From contig JABIDL010000030.1 of assembly GCA_018651745.1 (NCBI GenBank), positions 1 to 64,000 on the forward strand: a DNA stretch of 64,000 nucleotides, in the 5' to 3' direction. The first letter of the stretch is position 1; each line of letters starts with the position of its first letter. A program made the position numbers and the translations under genes. The stretch comes from Candidatus Neomarinimicrobiota bacterium. Lineage in GTDB: Bacteria; Fidelibacterota; Marinisomatia; Marinisomatales; TCS55. The notes below the pieces were generated by a model. It saw only the letters and a program-made list of their open reading frames with translations, did no database searches and was not told the DNA's origin. Below are positions 1 to 6,796 of this stretch, one piece after another.

Positions 1-1
1 T

Positions 2-2491
2 ACTATCTCTGCTCAAGATAGTTCAAATACGATAATCATGACCATTGCATATTTAGATAACAGAACGTATGATTCATTTAGGTTAGAATCACTTGGAACC
101 TTGGTTGCATGGTATGACGGTAACGATCCACATGGCACAGGAAGCGTAAGTGTAGGTGATGAGATTGAAACATGGGTAGATAAGAGTGAAAACAACATCC
201 ATGTAACGCAATCCGAATCAGACAAACGTCCTGTGGTTGTAGCAGAAGGAAATAACTACTCTTTACAATTTGATGGAAACGATATGCTTGGTGTAGATAA
301 CGCCACCATGGAAGAAGCTTTTTCAGAATACACGTTTATTTCAGTCGTTAAATCATCAGTGAGCGGATATAAAAACATCATGGGTAGAAATTATTCAGTT
401 TGGGAGTACCAATGGCATGGGGCTGCTAAAATAAATATGTACATTAATAATCGTGAGCAAGATGGCTCTTCAGACACATATCCGTTTGATGGGCAAGCAA
501 GAATTGGCCTTTTTAGATATCACGATGCGAATGATGCCTTAGATCAATGGATCGACGGAACATCAACATTTACGAATAATCACAATCAATCAATCCCCAG
601 TTCTACAAACGACTTTTACATCGGAGCGAGAATGGGTACAGGTGAATTTTTTAACGGAGAAATGTTGGAGTTGATTGTTTTTTCCGAGTATCTCACAAAC
701 ACAAACAGAGAAAGAGTCGAAAATTATTTGGCTAATAAGTGGGGACTGAATGGTGATGATTTAGAACCTGAAGATGGAGAAGAGTTTGAAGTGGTAAATG
801 TTGCACCGTCTCTTGCTGCACTAGCAGATGCAAGTACGGATGAAGAAACAGCCAGTGTACGTGTTCTTTCTGCTACAGATGCAGATGGAGATGCATTAAC
901 CTATTCTGCATCATCAGATACGTCGGCAGTGACTGCAACGGTCAGTAATGATACACTGACATTGACACCTGCGGTGAACTGGAATGGAATAGCTGATGTT
1001 ATGGTTACTGTAAGTGATGGCGCTTTCTTAGATACAACATCATTTACATTAACGGTGAATGCAGTGAATGATGCCCCGTTTGTAAGTACACCTGTTCCGG
1101 ATGTTACCATAGATGAAGATGATTTTGGTGCTGTAATAATAACAGCATTGGAAGCCCATTTTAATGATGTTGATCTAGATGATGATCTTTCTTTTAATGC
1201 TACTGCTTTAGGAACTGGTTTGGATTCCTTATCATTGAGTGATGATGGTATGCCACCCATGGGGCGATTTGCACATTATGGCTCTGCAAAGATCATGACC
1301 ATAAAACGATCTGTAAAAAAGAATGCACAGGCGAAAGTGTTTACATTGGGTCAGGCTGAAGATAAATCAGCTCTTATGGATATTGTATCAATCAACAATC
1401 CTGTTGGACAAGGAAGATTCTCAAGCAGAACTGATTCCACATCTTTAATCGTATATCCGACGGAAGATTTTTTCGGTAATGTAGACATTGTTATTACAGC
1501 CACAGATTCGTCGGGTGAGTTTGCAACGGATACATTAAATCTAACCATTGAGAATCTCAATGATGCACCGTCTCTTGCCGCGATATCAGATGCAAGTACG
1601 GATGAAGAAATGGCAAGTGTACATGTTCTTTCTGCAACAGATGCTGATGGAGATACATTAACGTATTCTGCTACATCGGATACAACGGCAGTTACTGCAA
1701 CGGTCAGCAATGATACACTTACTTTAACACCTGCAGTTAATTGGAATGGAACAGCCAATGTTACGGTATCTGTAAGTGATGGCGCTTTATTAGATACAAC
1801 ATCATTTACATTAACAGTTAATGCTGTTAACGATGCTCCGAGCAGTTTTGATTTAGTGGAAACAGATGCCGTCATTACTATTACTGAATCTGAACTTTCT
1901 ACCGGCTCACTTGATTTGGAATGGGAAGGTGCAGAAGATGTGGATGGTGATTCGATTACTTATCATTTTACGGCGACTTTGACAGTGGGGACCTATACTG
2001 AACAAATGGATTCATCTTTAGCTGATACGAATTTTTCCCTCATGTCATACCAAGAGTTATATGATAAACTCTTTGCAATGGAATCGACAACAGCAGAATT
2101 AGAATGGAATGTAACGGCTGATGATGCTCAAATAAGTACGCCTGCTGGTAACGGTCCACTTACATTGACCATTGATGTAAGCAGTTTATCTATAGATGAC
2201 GAGTTGATGCCTGACGTTTTTGCCTTACATCAAAACTATCCAAACCCATTCAATCCTGTAACGAATATTCGTTTTGATGTACCAGAGAACTCAATGGTCA
2301 CAATGGTTATTTATGATCTTTTGGGACAAAAAGTAAAAACATTGGTCAATTATGAAATGAATGCAGGTTTTCATTCAATACAATGGAATGGAACCAATGA
2401 TCACGGGAAACCGCTTGCCAGCGGTATGTATATCTACCGGATCAATGCAGGTGGATTTCATGCAGTGAAGAAATTGGTTTTCATGAAATAA
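2..2491 (+). CDS. Secreted lectin-like/cadherin-like repeat protein with T9SS-type C-terminal domain (5' truncated)
   Basis: The reading frame is open to the left edge of the window, so the true start and signal peptide are probably upstream; the first ATG in view is at 38. Counting from that ATG (817 aa), residues ~20-240 look like a LamG/concanavalin-A-like beta-sandwich. Residues 256-347 and 510-601 are two very similar cadherin-like/tandem-95 repeats, with a related, more divergent unit between them. Residues ~729-817 form a FlgD-like sorting domain with the NYPNPFNPVTNIRF motif, the GQKVKTL strand and a final KKLVFMK. In T9SS bacteria such a domain sends proteins across the outer membrane to the surface. 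The role is inferred to be adhesion or glycan binding; no catalytic residues are evident. Confidence 0.8.
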   Translation, partial: TISAQDSSNTIIMTIAYLDNRTYDSFRLESLGTLVAWYDGNDPHGTGSVSVGDEIETWVDKSENNIHVTQSESDKRPVVVAEGNNYSLQFDGNDMLGVDNATMEEAFSEYTFISVVKSSVSGYKNIMGRNYSVWEYQWHGAAKINMYINNREQDGSSDTYPFDGQARIGLFRYHDANDALDQWIDGTSTFTNNHNQSIPSSTNDFYIGARMGTGEFFNGEMLELIVFSEYLTNTNRERVENYLANKWGLNGDDLEPEDGEEFEVVNVAPSLAALADASTDEETASVRVLSATDADGDALTYSASSDTSAVTATVSNDTLTLTPAVNWNGIADVMVTVSDGAFLDTTSFTLTVNAVNDAPFVSTPVPDVTIDEDDFGAVIITALEAHFNDVDLDDDLSFNATALGTGLDSLSLSDDGMPPMGRFAHYGSAKIMTIKRSVKKNAQAKVFTLGQAEDKSALMDIVSINNPVGQGRFSSRTDSTSLIVYPTEDFFGNVDIVITATDSSGEFATDTLNLTIENLNDAPSLAAISDASTDEEMASVHVLSATDADGDTLTYSATSDTTAVTATVSNDTLTLTPAVNWNGTANVTVSVSDGALLDTTSFTLTVNAVNDAPSSFDLVETDAVITITESELSTGSLDLEWEGAEDVDGDSITYHFTATLTVGTYTEQMDSSLADTNFSLMSYQELYDKLFAMESTTAELEWNVTADDAQISTPAGNGPLTLTIDVSSLSIDDELMPDVFALHQNYPNPFNPVTNIRFDVPENSMVTMVIYDLLGQKVKTLVNYEMNAGFHSIQWNGTNDHGKPLASGMYIYRINAGGFHAVKKLVFMK
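803..1078 (+). repeat. Cadherin-like repeat unit, copy 1
   Basis: A 276-nt unit (92 codons) beginning GCACCGTCTCTTGC and ending GATGCCCCG. It is closely matched, with no length change, by the unit at 1565-1840. Most differences are at third codon positions, which points to duplication under purifying selection. Confidence 0.85.
1565..1840 (+). repeat. Cadherin-like repeat unit, copy 2
   Basis: The second 276-nt copy of the unit at 803-1078. Shared blocks include GATGCAAGTACGGATGAAGA and GATACAACATCATTTACATT. The encoded DADGD motif is typical of calcium-binding loops in tandem-95/cadherin-like domains. Confidence 0.85.
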
Positions 2492-2511
2492 GTTTAAGAA
2501 CAATCAATACG

Positions 2512-2543
2512 AAAAGGGATGGCTTTTGGCTGTCCCTTTTTTT
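2512..2543 (+). terminator. Rho-independent terminator
   Basis: AAAAGGGA (2512-2519) pairs perfectly with TCCCTTTT (2533-2540), and the 3' arm runs into a T tract to 2543. It lies 20 bases after the stop codon of the lectin-like gene and is the clearest intrinsic terminator in the window. Confidence 0.8.
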
Positions 2544-2626
2544 ATTGGTTCTTCAGGGAAATGTGTGGAAGGTGTTAACAAGAATTTCAAACTTTATGGT
2601 AAATGAATAATCAAAACAACGTAGCG

Positions 2627-2640
2627 TGGGCTTTAGCCCA
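2627..2640. repeat. REP-like palindrome TGGGCTTTAGCCCA
   Basis: Perfect arms TGGGCT and AGCCCA separated by TT, preceded by GTAGCG. It has the size and GC-rich character of small intergenic palindromic repeats and stands out from its AT-rich surroundings. Only one copy was noticed here, so assignment to a repeat family is inference. Confidence 0.4.
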
Positions 2641-2838
2641 ATAGATTGGGTAAGTGAGGTGATATTATCAACATCCATCCTAAAGCAGGAAGAGTCTAGT
2701 AATTTAGATTATTTTTAGCTTATCAATATTTTTTGACTAAATCTTTTAATCTTCTAAAACGATAGATATAGGAGTTAAATTTCAACAAATAGATTCGGAA
2801 GAATTATTTTGAAAGTTTTTTTCAAGTTTCCTTCAATA

Positions 2839-2886
2839 TTTCACCAATAGGTGAAACAGCATATAGTAAAACGCTAAATGGTGAAA
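2839..2886. promoter_or_regulatory. Candidate operator: GGTGAAA inverted repeat plus third half-site
   Basis: TTTCACC (2839-2845), AATA, GGTGAAA (2850-2856) is a perfect 7+4+7 inverted repeat. A third half-site GGTGAAA lies at 2880-2886, 30 bases downstream in the same orientation, about three helical turns away. The sites sit 39-86 bases before the first gene of the probable metal locus, a typical position for a metal-responsive repressor or activator. The regulator is unknown. Confidence 0.45.
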
Positions 2887-2924
2887 TACTTATTTATGAA
2901 AAATGGACATTGGGAAATAATCAC

Positions 2925-3575
2925 ATGAAGTCAAAAGAATATTACTTAAAGTTCGCCATCTTTCTGGCAGCTGTTACCGTTTTTTATAACATTTTTGAAG
3001 GGATTGCGGCTATCTATTTCGGTTTAGAGGATGAAACATTGGCACTGTTCGGATTTGGTTTAGATTCTTTTGTGGAAGTGATTTCCGGTATTGGAATATG
3101 GCACATGGTTTTGCGGATCCGGAAGAGTGAAGATGAACATCAAGGACATTTTGAGAAAACGGCTCTCAAAATCACCGGATCGGCATTTTATATATTATCC
3201 GCAGGATTAATAATTTCATCAATATATAATTTGATAACTGGTGCTCAACCCCAAACTACATTTTGGGGAGTTATCATAGCTGGCTTGTCTCTTGGTGGGA
3301 TGTGGTGGCTCATCCGGGAAAAATTAAAAGTGGGCAAAGCACTGCAATCGGATGCCATCATTGCCGATGCGAATTGCACCAAAGCTTGTATGCAATTGTC
3401 CTTTGTTTTATTGGTTTCCAGTTTGGGCTATGAATTATTTGGAATCGGAAGCATTGATGCTGTGGGCTCTCTAATTATTGCAGGGTTTGCATTTCGAGAG
3501 GGAAAAGAATCTCTTGAAAAAGCAGATGGTAAAGGAGAATGCAGTGATTGTGAACAATCTTCAAAACCAATGTGA
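2925..3575 (+). CDS. CDF-like (cation efflux family) membrane protein
   Basis: A 216-aa polytopic protein with about six membrane segments, resembling the transmembrane part of cation diffusion facilitators (PF01545) but without the usual cytoplasmic metal-binding domain. The segment LALFGFGLDSFVEVISG matches the position of the CDF helix-2 metal site, with a D-x-x-x-E arrangement. SDAIIADANCTKACMQLS matches helix 5, with Cys residues where CDFs usually have His/Asp, and the tail ends with CSDC. Divalent or soft-metal transport is inferred. I chose ATG 2925; an in-frame TTG at 2910 is less likely. It begins a co-directional cluster running to 6721 and follows a possible operator. Confidence 0.65.
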   Translation: MKSKEYYLKFAIFLAAVTVFYNIFEGIAAIYFGLEDETLALFGFGLDSFVEVISGIGIWHMVLRIRKSEDEHQGHFEKTALKITGSAFYILSAGLIISSIYNLITGAQPQTTFWGVIIAGLSLGGMWWLIREKLKVGKALQSDAIIADANCTKACMQLSFVLLVSSLGYELFGIGSIDAVGSLIIAGFAFREGKESLEKADGKGECSDCEQSSKPM

Positions 3576-3634
3576 CTAAACCAGAGAATATAGAAATTAG
3601 TCAGGTCTATCTCTGTTGGGCATTATATTAAGCC

Positions 3635-4168
3635 ATGTTTCTTCCGTCACATATTGCATCAGGATACATTTTGGGGAACGCTTTGAGCTGCAAAAATCCC
3701 ACTTGGACAGATGGTCCGTTTTTGTCGGTTTTACTCTTTTCTTCCATCCTTCCGGATGTGGATGGAATTTGGTCAAATACCGTGGCGGGGCATCATTCGT
3801 TTCTTCATACACCCATTTTTTGGATATTCCTTTTTATAGGAATGACGGGCTTGGGGTCGATTTCAAACATCCGCTGGATGAAACCCGTTTCTCTTGGAAT
3901 TGTTCTGGGTGCGATGCTGCATCTTTTCACAGATTGGATTACGGCGCGAACGGTTGGGATTCAGTGGTTATATCCGTTTAATATGACCAATTTTGATGTT
4001 TATTCTGTTCAGCCCGAAAAAGGACAAATCCCGGTTTGGGATATGATTCGCGATCCGTATTTTTCGTTTTACATTGAGAACAAAGTATTGCTTTGGTTTG
4101 AAATTGGCATGAATGGACTTGCCTTAATCTTATTTGGGAAAAATAAATTACAGGGAAATCGAGTATGA
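3635..4168 (+). CDS. YdjM/DUF457-like membrane-bound metal-dependent hydrolase
   Basis: A 177-aa membrane protein with the family's typical polar residues between hydrophobic segments: H6 in PSHIASG, D41/D43 in LPDVDG, H53/H54/H58 in GHHSFLHTP, and H96/D100 in LHLFTDW. These are the presumed metal ligands of the YdjM/LexA-regulated hydrolase family (PF04307). The physiological substrate is unknown; some relatives are linked to membrane stress or lipid metabolism. The stop codon overlaps the next ATG as ATGA (4165-4168), so it is probably translationally coupled to the barrel gene that follows. Confidence 0.8.
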   Translation: MFLPSHIASGYILGNALSCKNPTWTDGPFLSVLLFSSILPDVDGIWSNTVAGHHSFLHTPIFWIFLFIGMTGLGSISNIRWMKPVSLGIVLGAMLHLFTDWITARTVGIQWLYPFNMTNFDVYSVQPEKGQIPVWDMIRDPYFSFYIENKVLLWFEIGMNGLALILFGKNKLQGNRV

Positions 4169-5154
4169 AATCTATTCTGCAAATTCTGACACCGATATTT
4201 TTGTCAACTTTGTTGTGGGGTCAATGACCTCTCTGAACGAATCCAAGCCTCCCGGTCGGGACGGCCAATTCTGGTGTTGGATTAGATAAAGGTGATCTTA
4301 TCGTGGGGGCGAATATGATGGTTCAAAATATCGAGTGGTGGCATAGTGAGTTAATAGAATCCGGTGGAGACCACGAAGGGAATCTGAAATCAAGCTTGGC
4401 AGAAGTAAATGCAACCTATGGGATTTCTGATAACTGGAACCTGAGTGTGGATGTTATGACGGGAAACAGATCCATGGATTTTTATCCTGACGCGAATATT
4501 CATCACCGCGATGAAAACAAAATGGGCATCGGTGATACGAGAATTACGCTTCGCTATTTGATAGAAAATACAACATTTGGCCCCGGTCAGCGGGTTTTTA
4601 TTGGAGGCGGATTAGTTATTCCTTCAAAGAATTCATTGACTGAAAATCCATTTAAACTTGGGGAATCCGGAGAGACACACACACATTTTGATTTGAGCGA
4701 AGGCGTGGTTAAAGCGCATACAGAATTCCAATATTTCAGGCGATCAGAAGGATCCATTTTTCCGGGAGGCGTTTTGAAAGTGGAAATACCGTTAGAAACG
4801 AATCAATACGGTTTCAAAGCGGGAATCCAATTATCCGGTGCGATTCTGGTTTATTTTCACACCCAATCTTTTTGGAGTGGGATTCCATTTTTACATATGC
4901 TGGGTCAGTATCGAAACCCAGATATTTGGGATGGAGAAGAAGCACCGAATTCAGGGGGAAGTGTACTGCAAATTGGCGGAGGCTTAACCTTTTCGAAGAA
5001 CGGATATCTATTAACTGGATCGGCTCGTGTACCGATATATTTTAATGCAAGTGTGGCAGGCCAAGAAGAAAAAGATGTATCAAATAGAACGGATGTTTGG
5101 GGAGGATCCTTAAGTATTAGAAAAACAATTAATCTGTTTAAATTTGAGGACTAA
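4165..5154 (+). CDS. Outer-membrane barrel-like protein with two in-frame UGA codons (candidate selenoprotein, otherwise disrupted gene)
   Basis: ATG 4165 overlaps the preceding stop (ATGA) and opens a clean signal peptide, MKSILQILTP...LLWGQ. The same frame then meets TGA at 4225-4227 and 4234-4236. After that it stays open to 5154 and encodes an amphipathic, Gly/aromatic-rich protein resembling a transporter-type outer-membrane barrel. Read through, it gives a 329-aa protein with Q-U21-P-L-U24-T, where a CxxC would be unremarkable in a secreted metal-linked protein. A 7-bp hairpin with a GGUC loop follows the second UGA (4247-4265). Selenocysteine insertion explains an intact frame, intact coupling and two UGAs spaced like CxxC. 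Alternatives are two nonsense mutations, or sequencing errors with internal initiation at GTG 4303. UGA is an ordinary stop elsewhere in the window. Confidence 0.55.
4247..4265 (+). promoter_or_regulatory. SECIS-like hairpin
   Basis: GCCTCCC (4247-4253), loop GGTC (4254-4257), and GGGA-C-GGC (4258-4265) form a 7-bp stem with one bulged C (4262). The stem base is 10 nt after the second UGA and the loop 17 nt after it; the loop is 26 nt after the first UGA. Bacterial SECIS elements are short hairpins just downstream of UGA with a G, usually GU, early in a small loop, and the E. coli fdhF element has a GGUCU loop and a bulged base. The match is by eye only. Confidence 0.45.
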
Positions 5155-5182
5155 AACCATGAATATAATGAAAGGAAACAAC

Positions 5183-5518
5183 ATGAAAAAATCACTCATT
5201 CTAATCGCCGGAGCAGCAATGATTATTGCAGCATGTGGCGGAGAAAATAAAACAGCAGATGTGGCACTTAGCACAATTCAATGCGGAATGTGCACATCTA
5301 CAATCGAGAATGCTTTATCTGATGTCAAAGGTGTAGTAAGTATCAAAATCGATGAAGAAAAGAAAGTTGGGAAAGTTGTGTATCAGGCAGGAGTTGTTGA
5401 TTTGGCAGCAATTGAAAATGCGATAGCAGCTGTTGGTTACAATGCCAACGATACCAAAGCCGACCCAAAAGCATATTCCGAACTTGCAATGTGCTGTAAA
5501 GTCCCTGGCAAGGAGTAA
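5183..5518 (+). CDS. HMA-domain lipoprotein (periplasmic metal-binding, MerP-like)
   Basis: A 111-aa precursor. MKKSLILIAGAAMIIAAC is a lipoprotein signal with the lipobox Cys at 18, so the mature protein should be membrane-anchored in the periplasm. Residues ~26-92 form a heavy-metal-associated fold with the metal site C34-G-M-C37, in the family's usual place at the first loop. The tail has an extra vicinal pair C104-C105, a possible second thiol site. ATG 5183 is chosen over upstream in-frame ATGs because AAGGAAACAAC precedes it as a ribosome site and it restores the lipobox. It lies 28 bases after the barrel gene; soft-metal capture or transfer to the barrel or CDF-like protein is inferred. 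Confidence 0.8.
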   Translation: MKKSLILIAGAAMIIAACGGENKTADVALSTIQCGMCTSTIENALSDVKGVVSIKIDEEKKVGKVVYQAGVVDLAAIENAIAAVGYNANDTKADPKAYSELAMCCKVPGKE

Positions 5519-5554
5519 ACCATTTTAAGAACAATGAATCGGGGTTGACGCTTT

Positions 5555-6721
5555 ATGCTAATCCCGTTTTTGTTTACTTTTTTATTTGCAGGACGCTTTA
5601 CGGATCCACCTGTTGGCGTTGGTAGCCGCTACCCCAATATCACCGAAACTGATCGCGGATTTACCCTTTGTTGGTTTGAACCGGTAGGAAAAAAATTCAG
5701 CCTAAAAATGTCTGAATTTGACGGAAACTATTGGACTAATCCGGTTACAATTACTATGGGCGAGAACTATTTTATAAACTGGGCAGATTTCCCCTCAATT
5801 TATTATTTAAATGATAATCGGTTTGCCGCACACTGGCCCCAAAAGAGCGGAACCGGTCCGTATGATTATGATGTGAAAGTTTCGCAGTCATTCGACCGCG
5901 GAAAAACATGGACAACCTCTGTGACGCCGCACCGCGATAAGAAATCCGGCGAACATGGTTTCGTTTCGTTCTTCACCAATTCCAAAGGTGGCCTTGCGTT
6001 GGCTTGGCTGGATGGCCGGAATATGTCCGATGGACATGGCGGAGGAGATTACGGAGCTATGAATTTGTTCACAACCACTCTGGATCTGGATGGGAATCTT
6101 GGACCCGAAATAATGCTGGATGATAAAGTTTGTGAATGCTGCCCGACATCGGCGGTTAATACCGAAGATGGTGTATTGGTGGCATACAGAGATCGTTCCG
6201 AAACTGAAATCCGCAACATAAATGTGGTAAGATTAACCGAATCATCTTGGACAGAACCCGAGCCACTTCACAATGATAATTGGAAAATTTCCGGTTGCCC
6301 GGTGAACGGACCGAAGCTTGCGGCTAACAGTAAAAATATTGCAGCTATATGGTTCACGTCACCCAATGAAACACCACAAGTTCTGTTTTCTTTATCCAAA
6401 GATTTGGGGGAATCCTTTAATGATCCTGTAAGATTAGACAGCGGAATGCCGATTGGCAGGACCGACCTCATTTGGCTAGACGGACGAAAGGTTCTGGCAA
6501 GCTGGATGGAATACGGGGAAGACAATACACACATTATTTTTAGGACAATATCCATTGATGGGCGGTTAGGGAAACCGTTTATTGCAGCAGAAATTGACGC
6601 CGGTAGGGCCAGCGGTTACCCGGTGATTACTCGTATCGGAAGAAAGATTTTCTTGGCATGGACGAGCAGCGGCGAATCCGGGAAAGTGGAATCGAAATGG
6701 GTTCCGGTTTCAAAATTTTGA
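5555..6721 (+). CDS. Secreted sialidase-fold (BNR) beta-propeller with CxCC motif
   Basis: A 388-aa protein with an N-terminal hydrophobic export signal and sialidase/BNR-like repeats, including Asp-box-like SFDRGKTW (residues 112-119) and SKDLGESF. I see no Arg triad proving sialidase activity. It carries C193-E-C195-C196-PTS and GC248PVNGP, signatures of a widespread exo-alpha-sialidase-like family whose true function is not established. The clustered Cys, together with the HMA lipoprotein 36 bases upstream, make a periplasmic metal-binding or metal-sensing role a reasonable inference. It is the last gene of the metal-handling cluster. Confidence 0.65.
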   Translation: MLIPFLFTFLFAGRFTDPPVGVGSRYPNITETDRGFTLCWFEPVGKKFSLKMSEFDGNYWTNPVTITMGENYFINWADFPSIYYLNDNRFAAHWPQKSGTGPYDYDVKVSQSFDRGKTWTTSVTPHRDKKSGEHGFVSFFTNSKGGLALAWLDGRNMSDGHGGGDYGAMNLFTTTLDLDGNLGPEIMLDDKVCECCPTSAVNTEDGVLVAYRDRSETEIRNINVVRLTESSWTEPEPLHNDNWKISGCPVNGPKLAANSKNIAAIWFTSPNETPQVLFSLSKDLGESFNDPVRLDSGMPIGRTDLIWLDGRKVLASWMEYGEDNTHIIFRTISIDGRLGKPFIAAEIDAGRASGYPVITRIGRKIFLAWTSSGESGKVESKWVPVSKF

Positions 6722-6796
6722 TCTATTCAATTCTAATTTTTCCATTTAAAAACCCCTTTTTCTAATTTGATGATTGTGTAAATTCATTTTCATATT

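Larger units (their letters stand above)
2544..2924. other. Intergenic region before the metal-handling locus
   Basis: About 380 bases of AT-rich DNA without a convincing gene. It contains a REP-like palindrome (2627-2640), a short A/T-rich inverted repeat TTGAAA/TTTCAA (2809-2825), and a GGTGAAA inverted-plus-direct repeat (2839-2886) close to the start of the next gene. A TTGACT at 2733 could be a -35 box but has no good -10 partner, so no promoter is called. Confidence 0.5.

Noticed and set aside
901-1875. Two minus-strand open frames opposite the cadherin-like repeats
   Set aside because: They exist because the repeats are stop-poor on the complement, and they resemble each other for the same reason.
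2733-2760. TTGACT as a -35 box for the metal locus
   Set aside because: No acceptable -10 sequence lies at 16-18 bases, and the distance to the first gene is long.
2910-2924. TTG start for the CDF-like protein
   Set aside because: It adds only five polar residues; ATG 2925 is the simpler start.
4303-5154. Barrel gene starting independently at GTG 4303
   Set aside because: It would leave an outer-membrane protein without a signal peptide, while a perfect signal peptide lies upstream in the same frame. Kept only as the alternative if UGA readthrough is wrong.
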